From contig NZ_JACJVQ010000013.1 of the NCBI RefSeq assembly GCF_014212135.1, positions 330,658 through 390,609 on the forward strand: 59,952 nt of DNA, read 5' to 3'. The notes under the pieces were generated by a model. The model had not been told where the DNA came from. It saw nothing but the letters and a program-made list of their open reading frames with translations, and did not search any database. This DNA is from Cohnella thailandensis (GTDB lineage: Bacteria > Bacillota > Bacilli > Paenibacillales > Paenibacillaceae). The translations under genes were made by a program, and so were the position numbers. Shown piece by piece: positions 39,648-47,930 of this stretch. Each line of letters begins with the position of its first letter. Position 1 is the stretch's first letter.

Positions 39648-40613
39648 CTAACGCTTGGATGGATCGTAGGCCTCGCCGGCTGCGGCCGGACCTTTGACTC
39701 CCTTGCCGACGGCTCCCGCAAGCACGAGAAGCGTTAGTAAATAAGGAAGCATGTAGAGGAATTCCATCGGAATGTCCTTCGACCAATCATAAAGCTTAAC
39801 GAAATTGCGAAGCGCTTGAGCCATTCCGAAGAAGAAGGTCGCCCCAAGCACTCCCCAAGGATTCCAGCGCCCGAAGATCATGGCGGCCAGGGCGATGAAG
39901 CCTTGACCGGAGACGGTGGTGTGCGAGAAGTTGCTCGTTGTCGTCAATGCGATTGCGGCGCCGCCTATGCCGGCTAGCACGCCGCTGATGATAACGCCAA
40001 TGTAACGGTACTTTATGACGTTGATGCCGACCGTGTCCGCCGCACCCGGATGCTCGCCGACCGAACGAAGACGAAGGCCGAACGGCGTCTTGTACAGCAA
40101 GTAAGCGCTGATCGGAATAAGCAGGTAGGCGATATACGTCGTCGGATACGTGTTGAACAAAGCTTGGCCGAGGAACGGTATATCCGAGAGAAGCGGAACC
40201 GGCCACTTCTTCAACACTTCTTTAAGAGTTTCCGTATCGCCCGCGCCGTCAAAGATGACTTTTACTAAATACAGAGTGATCGCGACCGCCAGAATGTTGA
40301 TGACGACGCCGACGATAGCTTGATTCGCCTTTAATGTGACGGTCGTATAGGCTAGCAGCAGCGAGAAGAGGACGCCGCACGCAATACCGGCCAAGATCCC
40401 GATCCAAGGCGACACCCAGCCGTAGCCAGCGTTCTCCGCGTAATAGGTCGCGATGGCCGCTCCGAACGCTCCTCCTGTCATCATCCCTTCCAGCCCGATG
40501 TTGAACACGCCGGACCGTTCGCTGAACAATCCGCCCATCGCTCCAAAAATGAGAGCCGTCGTGAAGACGAAGGTCGAATTGGTAAGATTCGCGATGTCGT
40601 TAAGCCAATCCAT
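39648..40613 (-). CDS. nupQ: Nucleoside ABC importer permease
   Basis: A 321-residue BPD_transp_2-family permease with about eight to ten helices (GVFNIGLEGMMTGGAFGAAI, GRWNPWGVLGATFFFGMAQA). Together with the ATPase, second permease and BMP lipoprotein it forms an importer like B. subtilis NupNOPQ (guanosine and other nucleosides). It starts one base after the nupP stop. The last gene of the operon. Confidence 0.9.
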   Translation of the reverse strand: MDWLNDIANLTNSTFVFTTALIFGAMGGLFSERSGVFNIGLEGMMTGGAFGAAIATYYAENAGYGWVSPWIGILAGIACGVLFSLLLAYTTVTLKANQAIVGVVINILAVAITLYLVKVIFDGAGDTETLKEVLKKWPVPLLSDIPFLGQALFNTYPTTYIAYLLIPISAYLLYKTPFGLRLRSVGEHPGAADTVGINVIKYRYIGVIISGVLAGIGGAAIALTTTSNFSHTTVSGQGFIALAAMIFGRWNPWGVLGATFFFGMAQALRNFVKLYDWSKDIPMEFLYMLPYLLTLLVLAGAVGKGVKGPAAAGEAYDPSKR

Positions 40614-40614
40614 C

Positions 40615-41718
40615 TTACGCCGCCTCCTTCCGCTTCGCTTCGCGTCTCGCCATGAACGGCTTGTACAGCATCTGAATCAATCCTTGGGAAGCGACAAAGA
40701 AGATGATGCAGCCGATGACGATTCGCACGATCTCTGTCGGCACGCTAGCCGAGAAGTTCATACCCGCAGAGCCGTAAGTCAGAACTCCGAATAGGATGGA
40801 GCTGAGCAGAATGCCGACCGGATGATTCCCTCCGAGAAGCGCTACGGCGATACCGTCGAAGCCGTATCCGGCGGAAGCCGCGCTGATGACTTGGTAATGG
40901 AAAACGCCAAGCACCTCGAAGACGCCGCCGAGCCCAGCAAACATGCCGGCGATCATCATCGACTTCAACATGTTCTTCGGCACGTTGATGCCGGAGAAAC
41001 GCGCCGCTTCCGGATTGAAGCCGACCGCGCGAAGCTCATAGCCTTGCTTCGTGCGCCACAATATGATGTAGAAGAGGCTCGTGCAGATCAGACCGATGAC
41101 GATACCCCAGTCCATCCGCGCATTATCCATGAACGTGGACAGCCAGCCGATGGACATCGACGCGGATTCTTGAATCGTCTCAGAGCGCTGGGTCCCCGGC
41201 TTAAGCACCACGGTGCGAATCAGATAATTGGATAGATAAAGGGCGATCCAATTCAACATGATGCAAGAAATAACCTCATTTACTCCACGGCTCGATTTCA
41301 GATAGCCGGCAAGAGCCCCCCAGAGTCCGCCGATCAGCATTCCGCAGATAACGGTTAGGGGAGCGTGCACGATCCATGGCAGGAAGTCGATCTTGACACC
41401 GACGATCGTCGCGCCTGTCATCCCCATGATGAGTTGGCCGTCGGCGCCGATATTGAACAGGCCTGCGCGGAAGGCGAAGCCTACCGATAAACCGGTGAAT
41501 AACAGCGGCGTAATCGTGCGGATCGTCTCTCCGATGTCATATTTGGAACCGAACACCTTATCGAATAACGCTTGATACGCCTCCATAGCGTTGAAGCCCC
41601 CGATCCACATGACGATGGCTCCGCAGATGAGACCAAGGACGATCGCGATGATCGGCACCCATATGTTATTGGCGACGAAGATCCTGCTCCACTTTTTAAC
41701 GCTCTGGTTGTCGCTCAT
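40615..41718 (-). CDS. nupP: Nucleoside ABC importer permease
   Basis: A 367-residue BPD_transp_2-family permease. It has a characteristic LFNIGADGQLIMGMTGA segment and a cytoplasmic coupling region LRAVGFNPEAARFSGINV, as in branched-chain amino acid/nucleoside importers. It overlaps nupO by four bases (ATGA), so the subunits are co-translated. It forms the membrane channel with NupQ. Confidence 0.9.
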   Translation of the reverse strand: MSDNQSVKKWSRIFVANNIWVPIIAIVLGLICGAIVMWIGGFNAMEAYQALFDKVFGSKYDIGETIRTITPLLFTGLSVGFAFRAGLFNIGADGQLIMGMTGATIVGVKIDFLPWIVHAPLTVICGMLIGGLWGALAGYLKSSRGVNEVISCIMLNWIALYLSNYLIRTVVLKPGTQRSETIQESASMSIGWLSTFMDNARMDWGIVIGLICTSLFYIILWRTKQGYELRAVGFNPEAARFSGINVPKNMLKSMMIAGMFAGLGGVFEVLGVFHYQVISAASAGYGFDGIAVALLGGNHPVGILLSSILFGVLTYGSAGMNFSASVPTEIVRIVIGCIIFFVASQGLIQMLYKPFMARREAKRKEAA

Positions 41719-43259
41719 GCCGCACCTCCGTCTTTTGCGCCTAGCTTGTTGCCCGCCATCATGAGACCGAGCTTCTCGTCGTTGACTTCCTCGCGGTCGA
41801 GCACGCCCATGATTCGTCCTTCATTAATGACCGCGATTCGGTCCGACATCTTGTACAACTCGTCCAGCTCGTAGGAGATAAGCAGGATCGCCTTGCCCTC
41901 GTTCTTCGCTTGCATTAAGCGCTCATGGACGAATTCGATCGCCCCTATATCGAGCCCCCGAGTCGGCTGTACGGCGATCAGCAATTGAGGATCGCGCGTC
42001 AGTTCTCTCGCGATAATCGCCTTCTGCTGATTGCCCCCGGACAGGGAACGCATCGACACTTGAATGCCGGCGCTTCTCACGTCGAACTCGCTCGTCAAAC
42101 GGGAAGCGTGCCGTTCGATCTCCTTATCGTTAAGGAAGCCGTTCTTCCCGAATCTTGAGTCTTTGTAGGTGGTCAGCACCATATTCTCGCTGACCTTGAA
42201 ATCGAGAACGAGACCATGCTTCTGCCGATCCTCCGGGATTTGCGCGATTCCAGAGACCATACGCTCGCGGATGCCGACCTGCGTCAAATCGGCGTTGCCG
42301 AGCATAACGCTTCCGGAATGAATCGGGCGAATGCCGGTGATTGCTTCCACCAGTTCTCTCTGCCCATTGCCGTCGACCCCTGCCAAGCCGTAGATCTCCC
42401 CGGAACGAATCACCATCGAGATATTCTCAAGAATGTTCTTGCCCTTGTCGGCTCCTTGTACCGTCAAATTGTCGATCTTGACGAGAGGAGATCCCGGCTC
42501 TTTACGCTCCATCGCCAATTCGAACGATACGCGGCGTCCGACCATTTTCTCGGCCAGCTCGTTCTCGTTCGTCTCGGCGGTAACGAGCGTATCGATGACC
42601 TTGCCGCGCCGAATAACCGTGACCCGGTCCGACACTTCCATGATTTCCTTAAGCTTATGCGTAATGAGAATGATGGACTTGCCTTCGGCTGCAAGGCTGC
42701 GAAGGATTTGCATAAGCTCCTGAATCTCCTGAACGGTAAGAACCGCGGTCGGTTCGTCGAATATGAGAATTTCCGCGCCGCGATACAACGTCTTCAGAAT
42801 TTCGACCCGCTGCTGCATGCCGACGGTAATATCCTCTATCTTCACCTTTGGATCGACCTTAAGTCCGTATTGCTCGGACAGCTGCTGCACGCGATCGTTC
42901 GCATTGCGGTAGTTGATCGAGAGCCCTTTCTTCGGCTCGATCCCGAGTACGATGTTCTCGGCGACCGTGAAGTTCTGCACCAGCTTAAAATGCTGGTGGA
43001 CCATGCCGATGCCGAGTTTGATCGCCTTGCCCGGACCGTCGATCGTCTCTTTAGCTCCGTTAATATATATTTCGCCTTCGTCAGGCTGATACAGCCCGAA
43101 CAAAATACTCATGAGCGTCGATTTGCCCGCTCCGTTCTCCCCCAGCAGCGCGTGAATTTCCCCTTTGCGCAGTTGAAGGCTGATGCTGTCATTGGCAACG
43201 ATGCCCGGGAAGCGCTTCGTGATCCCTTTCAACTCGACAACCGGTACCGCTTGGCCCAC
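41715..43259 (-). CDS. nupO: Nucleoside ABC importer ATPase (double domain)
   Basis: A 514-residue protein with two ATPase domains in one chain, as in sugar/nucleoside importers. Domain 1 has GENGAGKST near residue 40 and Walker B ILIFDEPTAVL. Domain 2 (from about 260) lacks a standard Walker A (GVDGNGQRE) but has SLSGGNQQKAIIAREL. Only the first site appears fully active, normal for this family. Start GTG, with GAGAGGAG ten bases upstream. It is separated from the lipoprotein gene by 160 bases holding a hairpin. Confidence 0.92.
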   Translation of the reverse strand: MGQAVPVVELKGITKRFPGIVANDSISLQLRKGEIHALLGENGAGKSTLMSILFGLYQPDEGEIYINGAKETIDGPGKAIKLGIGMVHQHFKLVQNFTVAENIVLGIEPKKGLSINYRNANDRVQQLSEQYGLKVDPKVKIEDITVGMQQRVEILKTLYRGAEILIFDEPTAVLTVQEIQELMQILRSLAAEGKSIILITHKLKEIMEVSDRVTVIRRGKVIDTLVTAETNENELAEKMVGRRVSFELAMERKEPGSPLVKIDNLTVQGADKGKNILENISMVIRSGEIYGLAGVDGNGQRELVEAITGIRPIHSGSVMLGNADLTQVGIRERMVSGIAQIPEDRQKHGLVLDFKVSENMVLTTYKDSRFGKNGFLNDKEIERHASRLTSEFDVRSAGIQVSMRSLSGGNQQKAIIARELTRDPQLLIAVQPTRGLDIGAIEFVHERLMQAKNEGKAILLISYELDELYKMSDRIAVINEGRIMGVLDREEVNDEKLGLMMAGNKLGAKDGGAA

Positions 43260-43370
43260 GGCGTGTCAACTCCTCTCCGAAATGAAGGCAAATCATCAAT
43301 GAATTCGATCCTTCAGGAATGGATAAGCCCCTGCTCGTTCCTTACCCATTCGTGAAGGATTAAATGGAAC

Positions 43371-43400
43371 AAGGACAAGGCGAATGGCTGCCTTGTCCTT
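43371..43400 (-). terminator. Intercistronic hairpin between nupN and nupO
   Basis: Perfect 11-bp stem AAGGACAAGGC/GCCTTGTCCTT with an eight-base loop, 20 bases after the lipoprotein stop. The following sequence (TTGTTCCATTT) is only partly T-rich. It may terminate partially or stabilise the upstream message, giving more binding protein than transporter. Confidence 0.65.
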
Positions 43401-43419
43401 GCGGCTGATCGGCTGCGAA

Positions 43420-44532
43420 TTATTCTGTAGGAACAGTGATTTCACCGCTGATGATCTTCTGTTTGTACTCTTCGACCTTGTCCAGAACGTCTTGCGGAAC
43501 GTTCGGGTTCTCATTCGGCAGGCCTACTCCGCCTTCGGCAAGGCCAAGTTCCGTCGTCGTGCCGCCTTGGAAGTTGCCGGCAAGCGTATCGGCCGTAACC
43601 TTGTAAACAGCCTCGTCAACCTTCTTCATCATGGAAGTCAGGGTGATCTCGTTACCGAATTCAAGAGCCTGGTCTTTGTCGACGCCGATAACCCATACCT
43701 TCTGGCCGGCGCTCTGACGATCCTTCGCTTCGGTGAACACGCCATTGCCGCTTCCGCCTGCAGCATGGAAGACGATATCGGCTCCGCCGTCGTACAATGT
43801 GGCGGCAGCAAGCTTGCCCAGGTCAGGCTTGCTGAAATCGCCGACGTAGTTGCTAGTGACGACAGCATCCGGGTTAACGGCCGCTACGCCAGCCTTAAAG
43901 CCCGCTTCGAACTTCTTGATAACCGGCAGCTCCATGCCGCCGACAAAGCCGATCTTGTTCGTCTCGGTCATCAAGCCCGCAACGACGCCAACCAGGTAGG
44001 AGCCTTCATGCTCCTTGAACAGAACGGATTGCACGTTCGGCATGTCGACCGTGGAGTCGATCAGCGCGAGCTTCGCATCCGGGTTCTGTTCCGCGACGGT
44101 CTTCATGGCTTCGTCGAACAGGAAGCCGATGCCCCAAGTCAGCTCGTAGCCATCCTTAACGAATTGGTTCAGGTTCGGTTGATAGTCGGCATCCTTCTTG
44201 GATTCCAGATACTTCTCTTCCGCGCCGGTATCCGCAGCTACCTTCTGGAGAGCTTCCCAAGCTTGCTGGTTAAAGGACTTGTCGTTTACGCCGCCCGTGT
44301 CCGTAACCATGCCGATTTTCTTGCCTTTGCCGTCGACGGTTCCCGCGCTTCCGGAATCGCTTGGCGAAGCGCTCGGAGACGCGCTGGCGGACTCGCTTGC
44401 AGGTGCGCTCGCGGACGGGCTGGCCGCGCCGTTATTGTTGCTGCCGTTGTTGCCGCAACCCGACAACACGAGACCAAGCGACGTAACCACGCTTAGAATC
44501 AGACCCGCGGACTTCAAACTTTTCTTTTTCAT
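43420..44532 (-). CDS. nupN: BMP-family nucleoside-binding lipoprotein
   Basis: The extracellular substrate-binding subunit, 370 residues. Lipobox LVLSGC (C26), then a Ser/Ala/Pro-rich linker of about 35 residues. The BMP domain follows, opening with IGMVTDTGGVNDKSFNQ and containing DIVFHAAGGSGNGVF. Binds purine nucleosides in related systems (TmpC, PnrA, NupN). The start at 44532 has GAGAGG upstream. It lies between the nucleoside hydrolase and the transporter genes. Confidence 0.92.
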   Translation of the reverse strand: MKKKSLKSAGLILSVVTSLGLVLSGCGNNGSNNNGAASPSASAPASESASASPSASPSDSGSAGTVDGKGKKIGMVTDTGGVNDKSFNQQAWEALQKVAADTGAEEKYLESKKDADYQPNLNQFVKDGYELTWGIGFLFDEAMKTVAEQNPDAKLALIDSTVDMPNVQSVLFKEHEGSYLVGVVAGLMTETNKIGFVGGMELPVIKKFEAGFKAGVAAVNPDAVVTSNYVGDFSKPDLGKLAAATLYDGGADIVFHAAGGSGNGVFTEAKDRQSAGQKVWVIGVDKDQALEFGNEITLTSMMKKVDEAVYKVTADTLAGNFQGGTTTELGLAEGGVGLPNENPNVPQDVLDKVEEYKQKIISGEITVPTE

Positions 44533-44630
44533 TCGACAATCCTCTCCCCACATCATTCATATCATGTATTTGGTGCGCTCCGCGCAAACCGTACGATGAC
44601 GGCTTGTCCGGAACGCTTAATACCGAGCAG

Positions 44631-45560
44631 TTAGGCTTGCTTCATCAATTCTGTAATGTAATCGAAGAACGCGTCGCGGTCAACATCGTAAATAAGATTG
44701 ACCGGTCTGCCTTCCGGCGACTCCTGCGTGCGGCCTTGGCGGACGCCGTCCGTATAAACGACGCTGTTCACCGTCTTCACCTTGACCAGGTCGGGCTTGC
44801 CGATGTAAGCGGCGGTCAGCACGTCCCACAAATAATAGGTGGAGTTCGTCTCGAAGAAAATGAGCGGCGGTACCAACGCATAGCATTGTCCCACGAAATC
44901 TATCGCTTCATACTTGCGCTGTTTAGCCCAAGCGGCGCGAACGTCTAGAGTGAGTGGAACTTGATTGGTGCTCTCCAGAGCGACCATGTCGATGCGCAGG
45001 GAGCTCTTCCAGACGCGATCGACGGCTTCCGGGTCCCAGAAGGCGTTCCACTCCGCGGTTCCGTCGTGCTCCGGCTCCATCACGTTGCCCTTCGGAAGGA
45101 AGGTGCCTCCCATCCAGACGACCCGGTCGATCTTCTCTTCGATGTCCGGCGCCTCGTCCAGCGCTCGGGCCAGATCCGTCAATGGTCCCGTCAGAAGCAT
45201 CGTCGTCTTGCCTTCCGTCGCCCTTACCTTCTCAATTAGGTGAAGATGGGCGGGAAGCTCGGATACCGGGGCTTCCATCTTGCCCGATTCATTCAGGATC
45301 GGGAACGCATCCACGTAGAAGCTGTGAAGCCTCCATTCCTTCGGGAACGGATTTTTGCCTCGCGAATTGGATTTGGCGACCTCGACGGTTTGCTTGCCGA
45401 AGCGGTCGATAATCTTGCGGCTGGCGTCGAATGAAGGCTCAAGATAGCCGTCCGCCGCGATAACGGATACTCCCGTCAATTGTACGTCCTGCATCTGAAG
45501 TAGGAGCAGCAAAGCGATAAAATCGTCGCCGCCGCCGTCATGGTTGAAATAAACGTTCAC
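44631..45560 (-). CDS. Nucleoside hydrolase
   Basis: 309-residue IUNH-family enzyme that splits nucleosides into base and ribose. The Ca2+-binding N-terminal motif is NHDGGGDDF, a variant of the usual DTDPGIDDA with N6 in place of the first Asp. The C-terminal WDVLTAAYI carries the last metal-ligand Asp. Middle motifs: LLTGPLTDLA and VVWMGG. Start GTG, with GGAGG six bases upstream. First gene of a probable five-gene operon with nupNOPQ, so imported nucleosides would be hydrolysed. Substrate preference is unknown. Confidence 0.87.
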   Translation of the reverse strand: MNVYFNHDGGGDDFIALLLLLQMQDVQLTGVSVIAADGYLEPSFDASRKIIDRFGKQTVEVAKSNSRGKNPFPKEWRLHSFYVDAFPILNESGKMEAPVSELPAHLHLIEKVRATEGKTTMLLTGPLTDLARALDEAPDIEEKIDRVVWMGGTFLPKGNVMEPEHDGTAEWNAFWDPEAVDRVWKSSLRIDMVALESTNQVPLTLDVRAAWAKQRKYEAIDFVGQCYALVPPLIFFETNSTYYLWDVLTAAYIGKPDLVKVKTVNSVVYTDGVRQGRTQESPEGRPVNLIYDVDRDAFFDYITELMKQA

Positions 45561-45708
45561 GCTGGACCTCCGACCTCCGTTAATACCTCACATTGAATTT
45601 ACACAAATTCCCTTTTTGCTTACATAATTTCAAAATCGAATTGCACATTTGTTAAAACACATTGAGTCTATTATCTATTCATTGTGAAAAAAAATCAATT
45701 CATTTTTT

Positions 45709-45735
45709 AAACATGTTAGGGAATGTGACATGTTT
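45709..45735. promoter_or_regulatory. Inverted repeat in the nucleoside hydrolase/DUF1992 divergent gap
   Basis: AAACATGT, 11 bases, ACATGTTT. A perfect 8-bp inverted repeat in the AT-rich 45561-45842 gap between divergent genes. It may be a dimeric-repressor operator; the protein is unknown. I could not place promoters in this gap with confidence. Confidence 0.45.
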
Positions 45736-45842
45736 TTGAACGTACAGCGGCATTCCGCTTTATTCGGACCTTTTCTCGTGCTACAATCCTATAAAAGCTT
45801 TATAACGCACCCGTCAATTTGTGCCGAAAGGAGGACGACGTC

Positions 45843-46217
45843 ATGGATTGGGCGACTTCCATCGCGGAACAGCGAATCCGCGAAGCGATCGAGAGCGGAA
45901 GCTTCTCCGATCTGCCGGGCAAGGGCAAGCCTCTGCCGAAGGACGAACTGGAAGGCGTTCCGGAGGAGCTGAGAATCGGATATCGGATTCTTAAGAACGC
46001 CGGCGCCCTCCCGCCCGAGCTCGAGCTTCGCAAAGAGATGGTCTCCCTGGAGCAGCTGATTCTCGCTTGCGACGACGAAACCGAGCGGGCGAAGTATCGC
46101 GAACGTCTGACTCCGATCAAGCTCAAATATCAGAGCCTGATGCGGGAGCGAGGCTGGACGGGACTAAACGCCTTCGAAAACTATCGTGGTCAAGTCGAGC
46201 ATAAATTAACCAAATAA
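45843..46217 (+). CDS. DUF1992 (DnaJ-homologue-C28-like) protein
   Basis: A 124-residue protein matching the DUF1992 domain: ATSIAEQRIREAIESGSFSD, LPGKGKPLPKDEL, ELRIGYRILKNAGALPPELE. No function is established for the bacterial family. The start at 45843 has AAAGGAGG eight bases upstream. It precedes the adenosine deaminase gene by 51 bases and may share its transcript. Confidence 0.85.
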   Translation: MDWATSIAEQRIREAIESGSFSDLPGKGKPLPKDELEGVPEELRIGYRILKNAGALPPELELRKEMVSLEQLILACDDETERAKYRERLTPIKLKYQSLMRERGWTGLNAFENYRGQVEHKLTK

Positions 46218-46236
46218 ATAGGAGGGCGGATCGCTT

Positions 46237-46281
46237 ATGCGTCGTCTCCTATCGAGGAGGGGTGCCGCATGCATCTTATAA
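46237..46281 (+). other. Possible 14-codon leader ORF overlapping the add start
   Basis: GGAGG lies 11 bases before an ATG that reads MRRLLSRRGAACIL and stop. Its tandem AGG AGG arginine codons are the ribosome-binding site of add, and it ends 12 bases inside add. An ATAGGAG/CTCCTAT inverted repeat could pair across the first ribosome site. Translational control is possible but unproven. Confidence 0.3.
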
Positions 46282-47297
46282 AGGAACTGCCGAAGGTCGA
46301 TCTGCACCTGCACTTGGACGGGGGCATTCTGCCGAGCACCATTCTGGAGTTAGCCGCGGCGAGCGGAGCGTCCCTGCCGGCTTCCGGAACGGAGGGGCTT
46401 CTCCCCTACATGCAAGTGGATGCGAATTGCGAGAGCCTGGTCGATTATCTGGAGAAGTTCAATTTCGTGCTTCCGTTCCTGCAGGATCGCGAATCGCTCA
46501 AGAGAGCCGCATTCGAGATCGTCGAGAGCGCGGCGGCCGACAATTGCATTTATATCGAAGTGCGCTTCGCCCCACTGCTGCATATTCATAAAGGCTTGAC
46601 CGTCCCGGACGCTATCCGGAGCGTCATCGAAGGCTTGAATGAAGGCGAGGCTCGATACGGCGTCAAAGCGCGGGTCATCGCCATCTGCATGAGGCATCAA
46701 CCGATCGACGACAATTTGGAGGTCGTGCGGGCGGCCGCGTTATTCCTGGGAAAAGGGCTGGTAGCCGTCGATCTGGCGGGAGACGAAGCGAATCACCCTC
46801 CCGCCCGATTCCGCGAAGTGTTCGCGTTGGCGCGTCAGCTCGGAATTCCGTATACCATCCACGCCGGGGAGGCCGCCGGAGCGGACAGCATCGAGGAAGC
46901 GATCGAGGGCCTCGGGGCGGTCCGGATCGGGCACGGGGTTCGGCTCCGGGAGAATCCCGCGCTGCTCGAGGTCGTTCTAGCGCGCCAGATTCCGCTTGAA
47001 TTATGTCCGACCAGCAACATTCAGACCAAAGCCGTATCCGGCTGGGCCGATTATCCGATCCGGGACTACTGGGATCGCGGCCTGCTGCTGACGGTCAACA
47101 CCGATAACCCGACGGTCTCCGGCACCTCGATGACCGGGGAATGCGAAGCGCTCGCGGAGCGCTTCCGATTCACGATCGAGGAGCTCGCGTCGCTGATGCG
47201 CAACGCGCTGAACGTCGCCTTCCTGCCGGCGAACGAGAAAGCCGCCTTGCGGGAGGAGTTCGACCGAAGGCTGTCGGCTCTGGGGATTGCCATATGA
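46269..47297 (+). CDS. add: Adenosine deaminase
   Basis: Converts adenosine (or deoxyadenosine) to inosine. 342 residues. Zinc site and catalytic residues are all visible: H13 and H15 in DLHLHLDG, H198 and E201 in IHAGEA, H222 in IGHGV, D279 in NTDNP. Adenine deaminases of the same fold are hard to exclude. GGAGGGG lies six bases before the ATG. Its position beside the nucleoside importer and hydrolase supports a nucleoside salvage role. Confidence 0.9.
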   Translation: MHLIKELPKVDLHLHLDGGILPSTILELAAASGASLPASGTEGLLPYMQVDANCESLVDYLEKFNFVLPFLQDRESLKRAAFEIVESAAADNCIYIEVRFAPLLHIHKGLTVPDAIRSVIEGLNEGEARYGVKARVIAICMRHQPIDDNLEVVRAAALFLGKGLVAVDLAGDEANHPPARFREVFALARQLGIPYTIHAGEAAGADSIEEAIEGLGAVRIGHGVRLRENPALLEVVLARQIPLELCPTSNIQTKAVSGWADYPIRDYWDRGLLLTVNTDNPTVSGTSMTGECEALAERFRFTIEELASLMRNALNVAFLPANEKAALREEFDRRLSALGIAI

Positions 47298-47314
47298 GCT
47301 TCTAAATACGTGAA

Positions 47315-47352
47315 AATGGCGGCATTCGGGAGGTGATCCCGGCACCGCCATT
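47315..47352 (+). terminator. Terminator after add
   Basis: AATGGCGG/CCGCCATT stem with an inner GGG/CCC hairpin, followed by CTTCATTT. It also faces the convergent DinB-like gene. Confidence 0.7.
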
Positions 47353-47384
47353 CTTCATTTGGAGACATTGCAAAAAAGTAAGAT

Positions 47385-47912
47385 TTACCAGCCCATCCGC
47401 TCGCGAAGCTTCGCGATATGCGCCGTGTGATGGCGTCCATGCCAGGAGTACATTCCTGTTGCCCGCTCCAAAGGCACGGTCTCTTTGCTTCCCGGATGAT
47501 AGAACGTGCGGGCGAAGTCCGCATCGGTCATCGAGTTCAGCAGCGCGACCCAGCGGGTATGCATCGCTTCCAGCCAGACGAGCGACACCTCGACCGGCAG
47601 CGACTTGCCGTCCGCGAGCTCGGCCCAATCCGCTTCCTCGTACGGCTTGATGGTCGGGTTCGGTTCGGTCAAAGCCAGCTTGAACCGGGTCAGGCTGTTC
47701 GAGTGGGAATCGGCCACGTGGTGAACGACCTGGCGCAGCGTCCATCCGCCGTCCCGGTACGAAGTGTCGAGCTGCTCGTCGGTCAGACCCGCGACGGCCG
47801 CGCGCAGCTCCGCCGGCAGTCTCTCGATGTCGCCGATCCATTGCCGCCTCAGATCCGCGCTAATGGCGCCTTCATGTTCGAACTTGCCGATCGGATACTT
47901 AGATGAGTCCAT
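47385..47912 (-). CDS. DinB/YfiT-type (BstA-like) metal-dependent protein
   Basis: A 175-residue four-helix DinB-fold protein. The probable metal triad is in VVHHVADSH (H64 region) and WHGRHHTAHI (H158, H162). Length and motifs match B. subtilis YfiT/BstA, a bacillithiol S-transferase, though family members vary in activity. The start ATG at 47912 has GGGGG nine bases upstream; a TTG two codons earlier is possible. It is 18 bases downstream of the ATPase-AbrB gene and probably belongs to that operon, hinting at thiol-linked detoxification. Confidence 0.83.
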   Translation of the reverse strand: MDSSKYPIGKFEHEGAISADLRRQWIGDIERLPAELRAAVAGLTDEQLDTSYRDGGWTLRQVVHHVADSHSNSLTRFKLALTEPNPTIKPYEEADWAELADGKSLPVEVSLVWLEAMHTRWVALLNSMTDADFARTFYHPGSKETVPLERATGMYSWHGRHHTAHIAKLRERMGW

Positions 47913-47930
47913 GTTCAATCGCCCCCGTGC

